From positions 1 through 64,000 of the forward strand of contig VFIW01000011.1 in NCBI GenBank assembly GCA_006386115.1: a DNA stretch of 64,000 nt. Direction: 5' to 3'. Shown in pieces: positions 22,230 through 34,268 of the stretch. A model generated the notes under the pieces. The model was not told the origin of the DNA. It made no database searches and worked only from the letters and a program-made list of their open reading frames with translations. Source of the DNA: Globisporangium splendens. Lineage: Eukaryota; Oomycota; Peronosporomycetes; Pythiales; Pythiaceae. The position numbers were made by a program, and so were the translations under genes. Every line of letters starts with the position of its first letter. The first letter of the stretch is position 1.

Positions 22230-24361
22230 GTCGTTCCTTCTCTTTGGGGAGGCTATCAATTCGACACTGAAGTGGCTGCGTGCATGCCCTGCGTCGCGCC
22301 ACGTTCCGTCGTCTGCGAATGTCAAATGCCGACCGATGTGCTGCTTGCGGAGGCAATGGTGCAACTCTGGCGGTGGCTTCGCGTTCGGAGAGCGAGCTGC
22401 TTGTCTATAAAGCGCCATTCCTTCGGCACGTTTCTCAGATGGTGCGCGCTTCTCTTCCCCCCTTCCCCACACACGCTCGCTCACTTGTGCTGGGCAGTGC
22501 GGGATGTAGTTTACGGGAATTTTACGAGTCAGATGGGTGGGTGGGTTTCTCAGTCCACGGGTTCTGGGTTTGTGTTCACATCGCTCTCTTTGTAGTCAGC
22601 ACAATGCAACACATAAACCTTTCATAGTGTATATTGCACAGTTGTCAGAAATGTATTTCTCAGCTGAAACTCTACAATTGTCCTTATGCCAAATGCTATA
22701 TATCTGTGATACTGAAATATAGTTGAATATAGAGAGAGCGATCCATAATCATGCAAAGAACGCAAACGGGTTCGATGTGGGTTGTGGTAAATTACTGTGA
22801 AGTGGTTGCAGTCCACCGAACCCGCATGGGGAAGGGGGAGCGATCGAAAGATGCGGTGTCGCAGCGGCAGTGACACTTGAACCCGCCCGACGCTTTGGAC
22901 ACCGCCTCGCCCTCTCGCTTTACAATCTGCCGCCCATACAAACGCCGATACAGAACCCCGTCTCTAAACTATTACCTCCCGGCAACAACGAAACAAACAC
23001 GCCTATTGAGGTCCTACGTGCGTACCGTACGTATGGCGTTCCTGAAGCGACACACAGATGTCGCTTGTTGTTCGATTAATTCAGAATGCAATTGCACGCA
23101 CATGCTTCATTGAGCATCATGTGAACTAAACACATGGTCATTCTATATTGGGCAATTTGCATCCACTTGCTCTCTTGTACAAGTGTCAAACCACTGTGCT
23201 TGAAAGCGAACATGTGTGATATGTGCTGCTCTCATTTTCTTTCGCACCTGCCGACCCGTTATGCTGCAGCTGCCTGGGTCCTGAGTTCTGTAATTTTGCG
23301 AGCACATGCGTCGACGTACAGCTGGCAACATGATGACGGAAGCTGTGTGCAGCCTCCCCTGCGCTTCTCATCTCCGTAGCTGTTGCTTGATGCCCATTCC
23401 ATTGGCGCAGCGCGCTTAGCAGTCCAGAAACCATGCACATCCAAGATGTTTTTCTCTGCTTTGTTGTTAAAAACCATGCACCACGCAGCGGTCCATGTCT
23501 TTGTTCTTTCCATTGATGTCGCAGGTACCACCGTCGCACCCACCTCCCTTTACAAACCTGTCCTACTTCAATATGCACACTCTCACTTATGTTTATAAAA
23601 GTGTAACAGTGGCACTGGTTAACTAAGGACCCGATATGAAACATGTCCTTACCCAGGTTTTTTCGGTCGGCGCCAGCAGCATGCCATTATGAGACGTGTG
23701 CTGTGGTCAGCTTCGACTCGCCGACGACATGTGTCATCGGATACGCATACCGAACGAAGTGAGTTGGCACGACGTCAATGCGCCAGCCAGCACAAGTCGG
23801 CACTGTGTGCGTTTCTCTACGCGTCATGACACGTCAGTGGACGAACGCCTTCTCTCGTGATGTTTTGATGACGAAGCCCCCGCCGCGTTTAACGCTGTTG
23901 ATTGCGCGTGTCCCATTCGCCTTCCGCCCTTTCCTCATGCTCGAATAGAGAAAAGTTTGTCCCAGCAACACGGCGTGGTGCTGACTTCAACTCACAGTCG
24001 AATATGACGTGTCGAGACAGGAGCGGACGCTGGAAGGAGATGATAACGTGTGGATGGATGCGAGACCCTGCGTTCGCCAACCGAGAGATTCGAAAATGCA
24101 TCCATTTGGGATTTATTCACCAATATCCTGAGAGAATTCAATACTAACAAAAACAACGGAGCTGTTCAAATGGCTCTGTGTGGAGGCCAGTGGTGGATAT
24201 GCGAGTTTGTTCGGCTCCAAAAACGATTGGGTGCGTGCGACATAACAGCAGAGAACGGGATTGTGAGAGACGTCCATGGAGCAACCGTCGCGAATGGCGC
24301 ATCACGATGTGCCGAGATGAGAGAGACTGCTGCCCAGTTAATTGCGTCCTTTCTCCATCTT
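22230..24361. other. 2.1-kb gene-poor stretch
   Basis: Between the divergent 5' end of the phosphodiesterase and the 3' end of PXMP4. Several frames of 60-150 codons exist on both strands but none has a domain, good codon pattern or splice partner. I see no repeats of note and no RNA gene. This is the longest unexplained piece in the left half of the window, together with 37.2-39.3 kb. Confidence 0.45.
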
Positions 24362-25157
24362 CTAGATCTTCAAGTACGTGGCAAGACACACCGCAGCCGT
24401 GACCGGCGACGGCAGGAAGTCGCTCACGCCGTTCGCCCACTCGCACGATTCGCTGTAGAGGAAATCCATGCTCTTGCTGAGCGACGGGTGCAGCGTCGGG
24501 CGTTCATTCTCGTACAGCCACATCACGGACGCCCACGCGACGGTCGCGAGCGCAGGGTACACTTTGCTGAAGTTGTAGTCGGCGAACGGCTTGTGCCCCT
24601 TGGCTGCGAGCACCTTGACGACGCTGATGATCACGCGCGACATCAAGTACATGACGATCTGGTAGTTCACGCCCGAGTATTTGCCCCAGACGAGGTACCC
24701 GCCGACACCGCCAGCGACCGCAGCATGCCAGTGCGTCGCAGGCTTCCCGACAATCGGGCTTACGCTCCCCTCTCGTGATATTTGCGTTTCCCGCAAAAGC
24801 GCGAGTACCGCCTTGTAGACGCCGACAAAGAGCGCCAGGTTCTTCGTGTGCTCGAACGTCAAGCGCACCACGCCACGCAGCTTCTCACGCAGCGTACCGT
24901 TCTGAAACAGGAAGATCATCACGAACGCTACACGAGTGTACAGCGCACGTACATAGACCAACGTGTGTGATTAGTTCCCATCAGAGTTTGCAGCAAGGTA
25001 CTCAGAACGCATTTCCCCCCACACAGAAGGTGCTTCTACAGGTGTGTTTCCTCCCATAGCGAGAAGCAAGACACGTACCATGGGGCGCGCGGATCTTGGT
25101 GCCGTAGTAGGAGCCATTGCGGACACCGCGCAGGATGCTCAACACCGTCTGCTCCAT
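24362..25157 (-). CDS. PXMP4: Peroxisomal membrane protein 4 (PMP24, Tim17-like family)
   Basis: Two exons: 25079-25157 and 24362-24927 (intron 151 nt, GTACGT donor); 645 nt, 214 residues. Exon 1 gives a short helix and the family signature GVRNGSYYGTKIRAPHA; exon 2 continues FVMIFLFQNGTLREKL, then Tim17-like hydrophobic segments (YQIVMYLMSRVI; ALATVAWASVMWLYE) and the tail TLHPSLSKSMDFLY. This matches PXMP4 along its whole length (human about 212 residues). The family sits in the peroxisomal membrane; its transport role is not settled. An ATTGG box lies at 25330-25334, about 175 nt upstream of the start. Confidence 0.92.
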
Positions 25158-25414
25158 CGTCTTCTCCCTCCCTCCCTGCGTCGTCCACGTTTTCTGGTTT
25201 TCTGTCTGTGCTTCCTTCGCGCTGACGTTGAAAAGCTTCCACTGGGACAGACCAGATCCCGTGTTAAACTAGGACGTTGAATGCGATTGTCACTGCCACG
25301 ACGACGACGTGGCGACCACGAGTGATTCCTATTGGCTGCTGAAATGTCCGATTGAAGTAAAATAAAGTGGCCCACCTTAATATCGGGAGTTGAAGTTTCC
25401 TTTTCCTCGAGACA

Positions 25415-28230
25415 TCATGGAGCTGATGACATCATGGGGGCGGTATGGAAGAGCGTGTGGTAGGCGTGCGTGATGAGCGCGTAGATCTTCTCGACCTGCG
25501 CGCGCAGCATGACGGTGCCGGCGCTCGACCACTTGTCCGGATGCCACTCGAGCGACTTTCGGTGGTACGCGCGGCGGATCTGCGACCGGTTTGCGCCACT
25601 GGCGAGACCGAGACACGCCCACGGACTCATCTCCGCATTCGGAATGGGAGCATCGCTGTGCAGTAAGACAAATCCAAGGCGAGTCAGCGACATGGCGATA
25701 AAGAGGCAAGCGATGCGGTGTACGCCACGTACGTGAGAAAGTGATAGGATGCGCGATGGATCACGTAGAACAAGCGATGCGACGTCCTGCCCTGGAAACG
25801 CAAGCCGCCAGTGTGTTCATGCCAGTACGCTTCGCAGCTCATCGCATCCAAGTAGAACTGATTCGAGAGCTCCAGCACATGGAATGGATTAGTGGAAGAT
25901 GTGTCGTCGCTGCTGCATTCGAAGCGCGTGAAGAGCGCCTTGCATCGCTTCGCTTGCAATTGCGCTTGTTTGTCTTCGTGGATGCGGATCCTGACGATCT
26001 TTTCTTCCAACAATGTACCAGTAGACGATGATGAAGACACCGATGGGGAGCGGAATGCGATGATAAACTCGCCCGCTTCGACAAAGGAGATGTCTTTAAA
26101 GACTGCTGCCCCATTCATGATGAGCGAATGGGACAGCCCCATGAGTATTCGACCCTCGCTGGTGATGGATTCTGTGCTCGAGGTGTCCGTTGCTGGTGTC
26201 GCTGTAATGTGGACGTACCCGCCAGTCCACTCGGGCATTTCTTCACCAAACTGATCCAAGACGCGCAGCGAGATCGTGATCAAGCAGTTAGGGATGAGCT
26301 CTCGGCACTGGTATGAGACTTGTGCGATCTCAGTGGATGCTGGAGTCGCTACTGCATATCGACACTCTTGGATGAGTTTCCTCGTTACGAGCGCTCGTCG
26401 ACGCAAGTGCTGTGCCAAGCAATGCGCTGGCGTCACAGAGTTCGCATCGACGCAAAGCTCCACAATTGTTGGCCATGGAATGCGAGCGGATGTCGCAATA
26501 CTTCGTGCGCACTTTACGGGGAAATCACTGGTCGCCATACGGCAAAGCGCAATGAGCTCGGAGCTTTTCATGCCGAAAGGAGCCGTCATGGCACAAGCTG
26601 CAGGTGAGATCGAGGGAGCTTGATGGCAAAGTTGCGCCTTTTCCAGTGTCGTAGTAATCCTGGTCGCGTGGTACAGAGCACACTCGGCTGGAGCTTCGGA
26701 GTCAGCAAATTGGCACAGCAAAGCCTTTGAGCTGTCCAGAAAATTACTCGGAGCCGTGTGATAGCATTTTGCCGGCGCAATACTTTGTGCATTGGCGCAA
26801 ATAAACGATCCAAAGTTCTCCATAAAGGATGTTGATGCAATTTCTGCGAGCTCAGAGAAATAAAACGCCGGTGAAAGCGATTTTACTTGTTGACACAGCG
26901 CAAGCGCGCCTTGGACGGAAATTCTCTTCGAATGAATGAAATGTCGAAGCTTGGAGTAGCATTGCTGTGGACTCGTGTCTCGTGCCTGCCGGCATAATTG
27001 CACGCGTTGTGCTTTGGAGAGATACTGATTGTATTGCACACTGGAGAGGCAGGTCGCTGGCGCATTCGATGTTGCTCGTTCACATAGTGTAAACAGTAGA
27101 TCAGCCGAATCTTGCGAGAGCTGCGAAGACGGAAAGAAACCGAGTAAGCTCTTTGCTTTTACTACGCACTCGGAAGAATGCACAGGTGCATCCACAAGGT
27201 TCTCGCTGGTTTCAGCTCCCAGCACGGGCGAGCATAAGCGAGAAAGTTGAGACGCAGTAAATGCCTTCACCACCGACGTCTTGGTGACACAGGAAACCAG
27301 AACCGTTGCACTTTGAGTGGCGTGGCACATTTCAGCAACGTCAGACGCAGTGTAGCCCATCGCTGAACCCATCTGACTCCGCGAAGTGAAGACTCGGCGC
27401 AATTGGGTCGCACAACTCACTGGATCAGCCGTAACGGAGTTCTGGCAAAGGTGAGCTCTTGAATCGTCGTCCATCCAGCGCAACTGGCTTATCGACGCAA
27501 GTGCGCACGCTTGAGGCGAAGCGCTCACGTCGGCCGTTGCGCACACATGTACGATTACTCGAGGAGGTACACTTTGACTCACTAGTTGTTTCCCGCAGGC
27601 GATGACTGGAGCGATCTGATCCAACGTGTTAACAAGCTGGCACATTTGGAAGCGCTGCAATGGATCCAGTGCCCGAGGTGTCTGGGAAACACAGCGGGAA
27701 AACGTCTCGATGTCGATTTTCAAGGCTTTGCAGATTTCAACGGCAGCTTGCAACGAATCTTGGACAATTCGCTTGGGTACAACGGCTGTCAGTTTTCGCC
27801 ACGTGACGAAACACTCAGCGGAAATGGTGCCATCGGTGTCCTGGCAAAGGCTCAGCAATGTTGGGACCAGATCTGCTTGCTGTCGAATTTGCTGCGGAAA
27901 CTTGAGCCAGCACAACGCTGGACCCGTGTCGGTTGCACTAGCACACAGCACGATCATCGTGTCAGCGCGCTTCTGTTTTGTCATCGACGGAAATGCATTC
28001 GTTGCCCGTAGTGCTGTGGATGCACAACGCGCTGGAGCCGTATCCGAGTCTGCTGAGAACCGACAAAGATGCTCCTTTTCCTGAGAAGTAAGAGATCGAG
28101 GCGCAGCCTGGACACACGCATGGTTGGGTCCCTGAGTTGTTGAATATGCCGACACCTCCGTACGCGTGTGAAGAAGAACGATTGCCACCCAATGCATGCC
28201 CACGATGCATATTCGCTTGAAGCCGTCCAT
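25415..28230 (-). CDS. Secretory-pathway protein with about 17 Cys-rich repeats and a C-terminal J domain
   Basis: Two exons: 25733-28230 and 25415-25655; 2739 nt, 912 residues. ATG at 28230 is chosen because it opens a signal-peptide-like N-terminus (MDGFKRICIVGMHWVAIVLL). Residues about 55-610 hold some 17 diverged repeats of 30-40 residues built round LC-x-x-A-x-x-x-P-A-x-C (for example LCRFSADSDTAPARC, LCERATSNAPATC, LCHQAPSISPAAC). A beta-rich, Ig/filamin-like segment follows (about 640-760, GAAVFKDISFVEAGEFIIAF). The exon junction joins ...YHFLT to DAPIPNAEMSPW and the second exon encodes a J domain with HPDK (GANRSQIRRAYHRKS, LEWHPDKW). J domains stimulate Hsp70 ATPases. With the signal peptide and paired cysteines this suggests an ER-lumen cochaperone that would meet BiP, but that is inference. 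The J exon can also be read as an independent ORF from an ATG at 25693; the fusion is better because a GTACGT donor and a CTGCACAG acceptor join in phase. Confidence 0.78.
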
Positions 28231-28752
28231 CGAAAAGTGCGCTGCGATTTTGTCCAAATTGCTCCCTGCTTCGCGACCTTTTGAAAGAGTCAAGGTGTAA
28301 CCTGGTCATGTCATCGAAATGCTTTCTACAACCACCACTCACGCTCACAAGTTCAAAATTATCGAACCAGGTCCAAAACTATCCTGTTACCCTCCATTTC
28401 TTGCAGCCAGAGATGGACATTTTTAACACAGACGTTGTTGGATTGTGTGGCTGATTCGTGCGCATGTGGACATCAACGACGACCCGCACTACTATCACAT
28501 CATTTGCAACATACCGCGACCTGCTAAAGGAAAGAATCCCGTTCGACTGCCACGGCAAGAAACAAGATACCGACCACATCTACCAACTCACCCATTCACT
28601 TCATCATCATTCGCACACCCTCTAAAGAACCCAAAAGCCTACAAAACAGCAGAGAGAGCTTGCATCCGCTCTCTATTTTCCTTGTTACGTAGCCCATCGG
28701 ATCACACACTCACGCACGCACGCACGCACCAACACGCACTCTCATGGCACAC
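28231..28752. other. Intergenic region with CA-type repeats
   Basis: Lies between the 5' end of the Cys-repeat/J-domain gene and the 3' end of CDK. It contains an ACGC/CACGC-rich simple repeat (about 28704-28738). No gene seen. Confidence 0.45.
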
Positions 28753-30014
28753 TCACTTGTTCTCGATCAGCGCCGGCGACAGATCGTGGAAGTACGGGTG
28801 CTTCATGGCATCCGCGGCCGTGATGCGCTTTGACGGGTCGTACTGCAGCATCTGCTCCAACAGGTCCACGCCATCCTGGTCCAGCGTCGGCACCAAGTGA
28901 CTTAAGTTCTGCGGCATCTCGTAAAGCGGGAAATCTCGCTACAAAGCAAAGGCAAACGCAGCATGGCCATCGTCAATCACGAACGTAAGTAAACGGCTCA
29001 AGACACAACGAAAACGTACTCGATAGTCTGGCAGGTCCACGATCGCAGGGTAAATGTCGATGGTTGGCGTGCCCAGCAAGCGGAAAATGCGGTCCAGCTG
29101 GTCCGACTCGGACGTGCCTGCGAAGAGCGGTCCGCCGTTCGCCATCTCGGCAAAGATGCATCCGACGCTCCAGATGTCCACTGGCGTCGAGTACTTTCGC
29201 GAGCCCATGAGCACATCCGGCGCACGGTACCAGAGCGTCACCACTTCGTGCGTGTAGCTAATATGAAAGATGGGGGAACAAATACGATTCAGTGCATTCG
29301 TTAGCATCCATTGAAGGAGAAAATTGCCTACACATTGCAATCTCAAACGCACCTTCGCACTGGAATGCCAAAAGCACGCGCGAGACCAAAGTCGGCAAGT
29401 TTCAGCTCGCCCTCACGGTTGATCAGCAAGTTCTGCGGCTTCAAGTCGCTGCGTATCACAAAAGCGTGATACATAAATGTAAATGACGCTATTTTCTAGC
29501 AATCTCTCAACATAAAGAGCTGCAATTATACAAGAAACGGGAACACGTACCGATGTAATACACGGTGCTGGTGGCAGTACGCAATGCCGCGCAGCAGTTG
29601 ATACAAAAACGACTGAGCATGCAATATAGTGAATCTCATTGCCATTGGGGATAACGTAACGCAAAAAAAGGCACTCATACACACACACACACACGAACTT
29701 ACCTTCAGAATCGGCTTTTCGAGCCCCTTTTCGCACACATCGAGGTACTTCTTGAGGTCCTGGTCGAGGTACTCGAACACGAGCGTGAGCTTGCGCTCCG
29801 TGTGCACGATGTTGTAGAGGCGCACGATGTTGCAGTGCTGCAGCTCCTTGAGCAGCGAGATCTCGCGGATGGCCGTAGACGGGATGCCCTCGTCCTCAGC
29901 CTCCAGGCGGATCTTCTTGAGCGCGATCACCTCGCCCGTCACGCGGTCCTTGGCCTTGTACACGACGCCGTACGTGCCCTCGCCGATCTTCTCCAGCTTC
30001 TGGTAGCGCTCCAT
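28753..30014 (-). CDS. Cyclin-dependent kinase (CDK1/CDK2 type)
   Basis: Five exons: 29703-30014, 29551-29612, 29353-29448, 29020-29257, 28753-28938; 894 nt, 297 residues, the usual length of CDK1/2. Features in order: glycine loop [11 protein letters not shown] with the inhibitory Thr-Tyr pair, AxK lysine (IALKKIRL), intact PSTAIRE cyclin-binding helix, HRDLKPQN catalytic loop (spliced across two introns), [10 protein letters not shown]-loop [15 protein letters not shown] with the activating Thr, and the CDK C-lobe ([20 protein letters not shown] segment). It should act with cyclins in cell-cycle control. The C-terminus is short, as in CDK1. A GT microsatellite lies directly 5' of the ATG. 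Whether it is CDK1 or a CDK2-like paralogue needs a tree. Confidence 0.96.
29677..29696. repeat. CA microsatellite in CDK intron 1
   Basis: An ACACAC run sits just inside the first CDK intron, about 7 nt from its donor site. Confidence 0.7.
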
Positions 30015-30017
30015 GGC

Positions 30018-30040
30018 TGTGTGTGTGTGTGTGTGTGTGC
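30018..30040. repeat. GT microsatellite just upstream of the CDK start codon
   Basis: A (GT)n run on the plus strand, reading as (CA)n in the CDK leader, begins only a few bases 5' of the ATG at 30014. It is either 5' UTR or core promoter. Confidence 0.75.
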
Positions 30041-30504
30041 GTGGCTTCTATCGACGCACAGATGGAGAGAGAATTATTGGGAGCTAGCTGCTCGTGATGC
30101 TGGCGGCTGACGAATGGGCTTTGGTTCCACTCGTTCTTTCTTTCTGCTTTGTTTTGCTGCTGTGAACAACATACTGCGTACACAAGCACACGAACCCACT
30201 CAAATACACTGTGGTGCACTATGTGTACCAGTGGCACCCCAACCAACTGAAGAATGGCAAACATCCATCACACGCCATTTAACCACCCAAATACCCAGTA
30301 CTTTGGGTGGAAAATCGCAACGAATTCAGTAAATTTCGGTTCTGAATCAGATAAGTCAGCTGACGACTTGCTCAAAATAAGCTTATCCGGATACGGTACC
30401 ACCTGGCATCAACAATGCGCAGGTGCAGCATGTTCGAATTCGAAGAAAACCACCCGACAACGTGGTCAGCTGCTCTCATGCGGGGGCATGCGAACTGCAT
30501 GTGC
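30041..30504. other. CDK upstream region
   Basis: Contains the CDK promoter and the 3' flank of the Tda10-like gene. A near-palindromic element, CACCCAAATACCCAGTACTT followed by TGGGTGG (about 30285-30310), is present. No gene seen. Confidence 0.35.
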
Positions 30505-31782
30505 TTATTGCGTGGCAAAGCGGCCAACGGGGAGTCGGGACTCGTCGATTTCGACCACGAGTCGAGGAATCGACGCAAGTCGACTTGACGCTTTCGCATC
30601 AGGCGTCGCGTACAATGCGCTGAGGTACGTGCGGTACGCTGGCATGAAGCGGTCGACAAAGTCCCGCACTTGGTCCTGCGAGAGCGCTGGTTTGTTTGCC
30701 GCACGGAGCTTCGCTTCCGGCTCCTCTCGCCACCTATTCAACATGCAATTATTGCAGCAAGCAATTAATTGTTGACTCATGACATATTGCACAAGTATCA
30801 TTTGCAGACGACGGAGCGTACTTGTAGACCCAGTCGAGGTTGCTGACTTTGATCACAAGAAGACCGTCGAGCTCGTTGTAGAGCTGGCCAAACTCCCGCA
30901 ATGCCTCGTTCACTGGCTGCAGGTTTGCGCTGCAACAGAAGACTTGTCAGTGCATATGTTGAGCGCAGCTTCACAATGTGTGCCAATACCTCAAAGACGC
31001 GCTGGACTCGAGAGCCTGGAAGCCCATGCACCAGCCTTCGATGAGCAGCACGTCGAGCGGGCCTGCAAGTCGATGCGAGTTGCGCAACCATGAGCCCGAC
31101 ATGCAAACAATTAATTGGAGTACAGAATGCCACGTACCTTGCACTTTGGGCCAGTCGGAAAGCGGCGCACGATTGCCTCTGCCATCAAACAGCGACTTGT
31201 CGAAACGCGGCACGCGGATCTCGTCTTCCGACGTCTTGCATTCATGGACAAAGTCCATGAGGAACTTGACATCCTGGGTTCCCGGGTTCCCGCGATACTG
31301 CCAACACAAACAAAGCAAAGCTGCAAGGTCGGTAACCAGCGTTCATCGATTGCTGCATTTGCGCACTGGGGCTATTACCATACCTGTAGCAGCGGGTTTT
31401 CAGGATTTGCGGCTGCGAGTTCCAATTGCTTCGTCCGCTCGAGGTACACGTCGTCCAACGACAGCACGGCGCAGCGCTTCCCCGTGAACGCGAACATTTC
31501 CTCCAAGTAGTTGGTCAGCGTCGTCTTCCCGCCACCCTGGACGCAGCTCACACCAATACATACACATGGTGGTGCTGTCTTTGCGTTCGTGCTGCTGCTG
31601 CCTGATGGTGGCACGCGTGCGTGCGTCGCGTCGACGAGCGCTTCAGTCCACTGGAAGATCGGCAGGTAGTACTCGTCGATGCGCTTCCGCAGCGCATCTT
31701 CAACGACGGGAGCACCTGCGCGCAGGTCGCGGCGCACGAGCTTCTCCAGGTGGCTGCGCAGCGACTGCGTGCGCGCCTGCAT
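30505..31782 (-). CDS. D-glycerate 3-kinase / Tda10-like P-loop ATPase
   Basis: Five exons: 31384-31782, 31138-31297, 30990-31062, 30822-30929, 30505-30733; 969 nt, 322 residues; ATG at 31782. The Walker A motif is GVSCVQGGGKTTL (about residue 75-87), followed by LSLDDVYLER, the NPGTQDVKFL segment, VPRFDKS and a Walker B-like VLLIEGWCMGF, then the C-terminal QVRDFVDRFMPAYRTYL. This motif order fits the family that holds plant glycerate 3-kinase (GLYK) and yeast Tda10. The length is close to Tda10 (about 290) and lacks the extra domain of plant GLYK, so a glycerate kinase activity is possible but not shown. No transit peptide is obvious. Confidence 0.85.
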
Positions 31783-32886
31783 CGTCAATTGTTTCGGTGG
31801 TAACGGAGGATTGATGTGGGCACCAAGTATTTGGAACCTGCACCTGATCTAGATTTTGCTGATTTTGAAACGTGCTGAGAGCGATGCCAGCATGTCAATG
31901 TGTTTGTTAACAATTAACAGTCAGTTATATTATCATGAATTCTCTCACTTGCAACACGACAACAAAATGTTCGAACTGTCCGACGATGGAGCTGTTGAGT
32001 CCGATTGTCAACGCATAGAAAGAATGCATGTAGATCGAGCGCTCGGATGTTTCTACTGCACTAGTATAGTGTGAGGTGGCAGACAAGCGCGAATCTGGTC
32101 TCCATCTTGTCTATAACAATCATTGGAGCAAACGCTCCCAATCCAATTTGAGCTGCGCACATGAATGCTCTAGTTGCAGCAGGAAACGAGTTTGTGCACC
32201 TTCACTCACTAACGCTGTTCAGTCGATTGATCCAACCAGACAATCTGATTCTCCTATCAGTCAAATCCCATAAACAGAGCAGCTTTGGCAAGAATCACTT
32301 TAGCCGAGTGAGTGAATGAACCAGGGAGTTGAACTCCCAACGACTCGTTTGATGAGAATCGAGTCACCTCAGAATGTTTTTCTCCTTCATGACGATCTTA
32401 CGCTTGGACTTTGCTTGCGTTTGAGCATTTGGGCGTTCTCTCGGATGATTTTTCTTTTCTTGATTCCTGAGGTGCCTTCAACTTGGCTGCAAGATGATGG
32501 AAGAAGTCATCATCTGAAGAAAGAGGATGGGTCTGCGCACATTCACTCTTTACCTTACTCTAGCAAGTGTTCCAGATAACGAGTGCATACACTGACGCTA
32601 AAAGCCACCTTCCTTTAAGGTCCGAGTCCGTATCGCAGTTTCAATTTGTTCTTCGGTCGCGAGATCGTGATTGTGCTGCAGAGAAGGTGGGTGATTGGGT
32701 GATTGGGTTCCTTCTGTGTTTTCCAGTCTTGCCAGACGCTCAACCTTGAAAAGCGCTTTTCGCATTCATCATCTCATCTGCACTTGCAGCTCCACCAGCA
32801 CATCATTACGCGAAGGAAGCTCCAGGAAGAGAACCAGACAAGCAGAGAGAGAGAGAGAGAGAGAGAGAAAAACAACAGCAGCACAC
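31783..32886. other. Divergent intergenic region with GA microsatellite
   Basis: A 1.1-kb region between the divergent Tda10-like gene and the ubiquitin-like membrane protein. ATTGG at 32122-32126 and CCAAT at 32143-32147 could be promoter elements. A pure (GA)n run occupies about 32846-32869, within 20 nt of the next ATG. No gene seen. Confidence 0.5.
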
Positions 32887-34268
32887 ATGCATGGCCACGA
32901 GGGAGAGAGCGCGCCGCTGCTTCAGCAACAGCACCAAGCGGCAGGCGACCCGTCGGCGTCCGAGTTGGACGAGTGGGCGCTTGTGGATGACGACGCCGAG
33001 TACGGAAGATGCTTGGATGATGATCTTTTATGTATTGGACACATGCTGATGGAGTGTGCTTACGTTTTTTTTAAATGTGGTTGTTAGGATTGTCGCATCG
33101 GTGTCGACGAACAGAATCCAGGACGAGTCGAGAGAGTCCCATGAGCAGCATGTAGAAGACAAGGCGGAGCAGACGACACAAGAAGAAACGGTGGCAGCGG
33201 TAGGTGAATGCTCTGTGCTTTCCTACTGACAAAGGATGAAGGCGTGCTGACGATTGTGCTGTTTTGTTGGGCTGCGATGTAGGACGCGGAGCCATTGACA
33301 CAAGAATCGGAGCCGTCTTCAAACGACCAAGTTCCAGAAAGTGCAACAACAGAGTGAGTGCATACTGCTTACGTGTGCATTTACGTTGGTTGTTGCGGAG
33401 TGTGACTTGGGAAACGCTAATAGCACCATTTTGATCTTTTTGCACATTTTTAGGGTCAAAGACGATGCTCCAGACGGGTATCTACGCATCCGCTTGCGCA
33501 CTGGTACATTGCTGCTTTTGGTTCCCTGTCATTTACCGATTCGACTGTTGTTCTCACACGCCATTTTGGACCTTTTGCTTACGTATGTGCAGGTGAAGAG
33601 ATTCGTCCTGCGTGGTTTAAAGCGACCCAAGTTGTCGATGATTTTGTGGCTGAGGTGAGCTGTTAAAAGCTACTTGCAAGCGTCATGATCGCCATGCTGA
33701 GGCTAATTCACTTCCTCACTTTGTGCTATGTGTGGCAGTTCTTCGCTGACGCAGTGGCTGGAGGCAAGAAGATTCGACTGATCTACATGGTTGGTCCACT
33801 CTGTTGGTACTGCTCGGTGGGACGATCGCAAAGAGACTGACGACATGCTCTCTTTCTATGTGCGAACACCAGGGCATGCTCCTCATTCGCGATCGATCCA
33901 TGGGCGAGTATGGCATTGAAGAAGATGGCGTCATCCACTGCGTGATCACTGAAGCGCGTACGTAGCCAAAGTGATTTGCAGACACTGGACACTCACGCAC
34001 AAGAACCTTGCATGGATTGCTCACCTCGTCCTCTCTTTTCCTGTGTGTAGCTCCTACGCCACATCCTCAAGCAGCACAGAACGGAGAGCTCAAAGGCTTT
34101 ACCGACCCTACAAATGCGCTGCTGATCATCACGGGCGTGTTCCTCTATGGCTTGTGGACGCTGCTGTACCATTTCCCGCACTTGTTCTCGTGGAAGTCGA
34201 TTGTTCTGCTCTCGCTCTTCAGCGCCGCGCATATCTCGGCCACGGTGTCTCGGTTCATGCGAGCGTGA
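32887..34268 (+). CDS. Membrane-anchored ubiquitin-like domain protein (TMUB/HERP-like)
   Basis: Eight small exons: 32887-32999, 33088-33199, 33283-33353, 33454-33503, 33593-33654, 33739-33789, 33873-33957, 34051-34268; 762 nt, 253 residues. The N-terminal ~80 residues are acidic and Gln/Glu-rich. A ubiquitin-like fold spans about 90-175: YLRIRLRTGEEI, then KKIRLIYMGMLL and YGIEEDGVIHCVIT, which is the beta-strand pattern of ubiquitin's middle and end. Two hydrophobic spans follow (LLIITGVFLYGLWTLLYHF and SIVLLSLFSAAHISATV). No diglycine is present, so it is a fixed ubiquitin-like domain, not a conjugated modifier. Proteins of this layout work in ER-associated degradation; that role is inferred. 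All eight exon junctions keep frame. Confidence 0.82.

Noticed and set aside
23186..23644. Minus-strand frame of 152 codons in the 22-24 kb gap
   Set aside because: No recognisable domain, low-complexity composition, no promoter or splice context.
25415..25693. Independent small J-domain gene starting at ATG 25693
   Set aside because: It overlaps the end of the Cys-repeat frame, and a good GTACGT donor and CAG acceptor fuse the two in phase, so I prefer one gene.
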